A stretch of 6,453 bases of DNA, from positions 1 to 6,453 of the forward strand of contig JAJISH010000395.1 in NCBI GenBank assembly GCA_022848825.1, given 5' to 3'. Below the pieces are notes generated by a model. It had not been told where the DNA came from and did not search any database. It was given only the letters and a program-made list of their open reading frames with translations. The stretch's first letter is position 1; each line of letters begins with the position of its first letter. Both the position numbers and the translations under genes were made by a program. Origin of the DNA: Thermoplasmatota archaeon (lineage in GTDB: Archaea; Thermoplasmatota; Thermoplasmata; RBG-16-68-12; JAGMCJ01). Shown here one piece after another: positions 5,789-6,453 of this stretch.

Positions 5789-6453
5789 TCAGATGACCAG
5801 CTCCCTGGCGCTCGGGAACTTCTCTAGATCGGTATGAGGCAGAAACATGGCGGAGGTGAACTCATTGAAGAATGACGGTGTGACACTAAGCTCGATGTAG
5901 GTCATCTTCTTGGCGATGTCGATCGCCTCCTGCTTGCTCTTCTTCGACAGAATCGTCAAGCGGGCGCCCGCCAAAGACCCGTTCCCGATGAACCTGAACT
6001 TGTCAGGATCCACGTCGGGAAGCAGGCCGAGCCATATGCTCTTCCTCGTGTCCAGATAGTTCCCGAAGCCGCCAGCGATGAATATCTGCTCGACGTCGTC
6101 GAAGGAGCAGTTCATCGTCTTCAGCAGCACGGTCGCGGCAGCGTAGACCGCGGCCTTCGTTCGGATGATGTTTCTGATGTCGACCTCCGTGATGACCATG
6201 TCCTTGTAGATCCTGGTCTCGTCCGCCCAGACGACGACGAACTCCTTGCCCTCGGGGCCGTCGCGAACCCTCGGGGTCTTGAGCGGCCTGATCCTCCCTG
6301 AACGGTCGATGACGCCGTGCATGAACATCTCCGCGAGAAGGTCGATGAGACCGGTGCCGCAGATGCCTTTCGGCTTCACATCCCCTATCGTCCTGTACTT
6401 GACCTCGAGGTCCGTTGTGAGAGTCACTTTCTCTATCGCACCGACCATCGCCC
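5789..6453 (-). CDS. acsV: Reductive activator of corrinoid protein (RACo/AcsV), C-terminal domain, 5' truncated by window edge
   Basis: This is the last 220 or so residues of a RACo-type protein, which uses ATP and an N-terminal [2Fe-2S] domain to reduce inactive cob(II)alamin in the corrinoid iron-sulfur protein back to cob(I)alamin. Only part of the C-terminal ASKHA-fold ATPase domain (DUF4445) is present. The frame is open to the window edge, and the Met at 6448 sits where the family has an internal Met before GAIE, so it is not the start. Counting from that Met, GICGTGLIDLLAEM (28-41), IFIAGGFGNYLDTRKSIWLG (122-141) and FIGNGSLAGARL (153-164) are ATPase-domain signatures. The end ELSVTPSFFNEFTSAMFLPH (186-205) is typical of the family's C-terminus. 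RamA of methanogens and other methyltransferase activators share this domain. The neighbouring cooC and convergent acsDC point to CFeSP as the target. The next gene begins 23 nt downstream. Confidence 0.9.
   Translation of the reverse strand, partial: AMVGAIEKVTLTTDLEVKYRTIGDVKPKGICGTGLIDLLAEMFMHGVIDRSGRIRPLKTPRVRDGPEGKEFVVVWADETRIYKDMVITEVDIRNIIRTKAAVYAAATVLLKTMNCSFDDVEQIFIAGGFGNYLDTRKSIWLGLLPDVDPDKFRFIGNGSLAGARLTILSKKSKQEAIDIAKKMTYIELSVTPSFFNEFTSAMFLPHTDLEKFPSARELVI

Overview
The window is a compact, gene-dense piece of an anaerobe that carries the Wood-Ljungdahl (reductive acetyl-CoA) pathway. Two operons run toward each other and together encode the methyl-carrying and acetyl-CoA-forming half of the CO dehydrogenase/acetyl-CoA synthase (CODH/ACS) system plus its service proteins. 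G+C looks like roughly 55-60%. Nearly every base is coding: the largest gap between genes is 32 nt, so both operon promoters must lie outside the window. I see no RNA genes, mobile elements, repeats or CRISPR.

Plus strand (1-2849): the C-terminal end of acetyl-CoA synthase (acsB, with its Ni-binding Cys-Gly-Cys), then acsD and acsC, the small and large subunits of the corrinoid iron-sulfur protein (CFeSP). AcsCD carries a methyl group on cobalamin to the A-cluster of AcsB, where it joins CO and CoA to form acetyl-CoA. The CODH subunit that makes the CO is not in the window, nor is the methyltransferase that charges CFeSP.

Minus strand (6453 down to 2850, in transcription order): the C-terminal part of a RACo/AcsV-type reductive activator of corrinoid protein, a short 'core' methionine synthase (MetE catalytic barrel only), the nickel-insertion ATPase CooC, and a DUF166-type protein of unknown function. 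A coherent reading is that RACo rescues CFeSP when its cobalt oxidises, CooC supplies nickel to CODH and/or ACS, and the methionine synthase draws methyl groups from CFeSP to make methionine. The DUF166 protein, rich in Cys-x-Cys and His motifs, is the unassigned member and the most interesting one.

Taxonomy is not settled. The sizes of AcsD (320 aa) and AcsC (444 aa), the stand-alone RACo and the ACS C-terminus without a long tail resemble bacterial-type CODH/ACS. DUF166 is best known from methanogens and other archaea, and bacterial-type acs clusters also occur in some archaea, for example Thermoplasmatota relatives. Strong Shine-Dalgarno sites fit either. An uncultivated Chloroflexota-like bacterium or a non-methanogenic archaeon are both possible.
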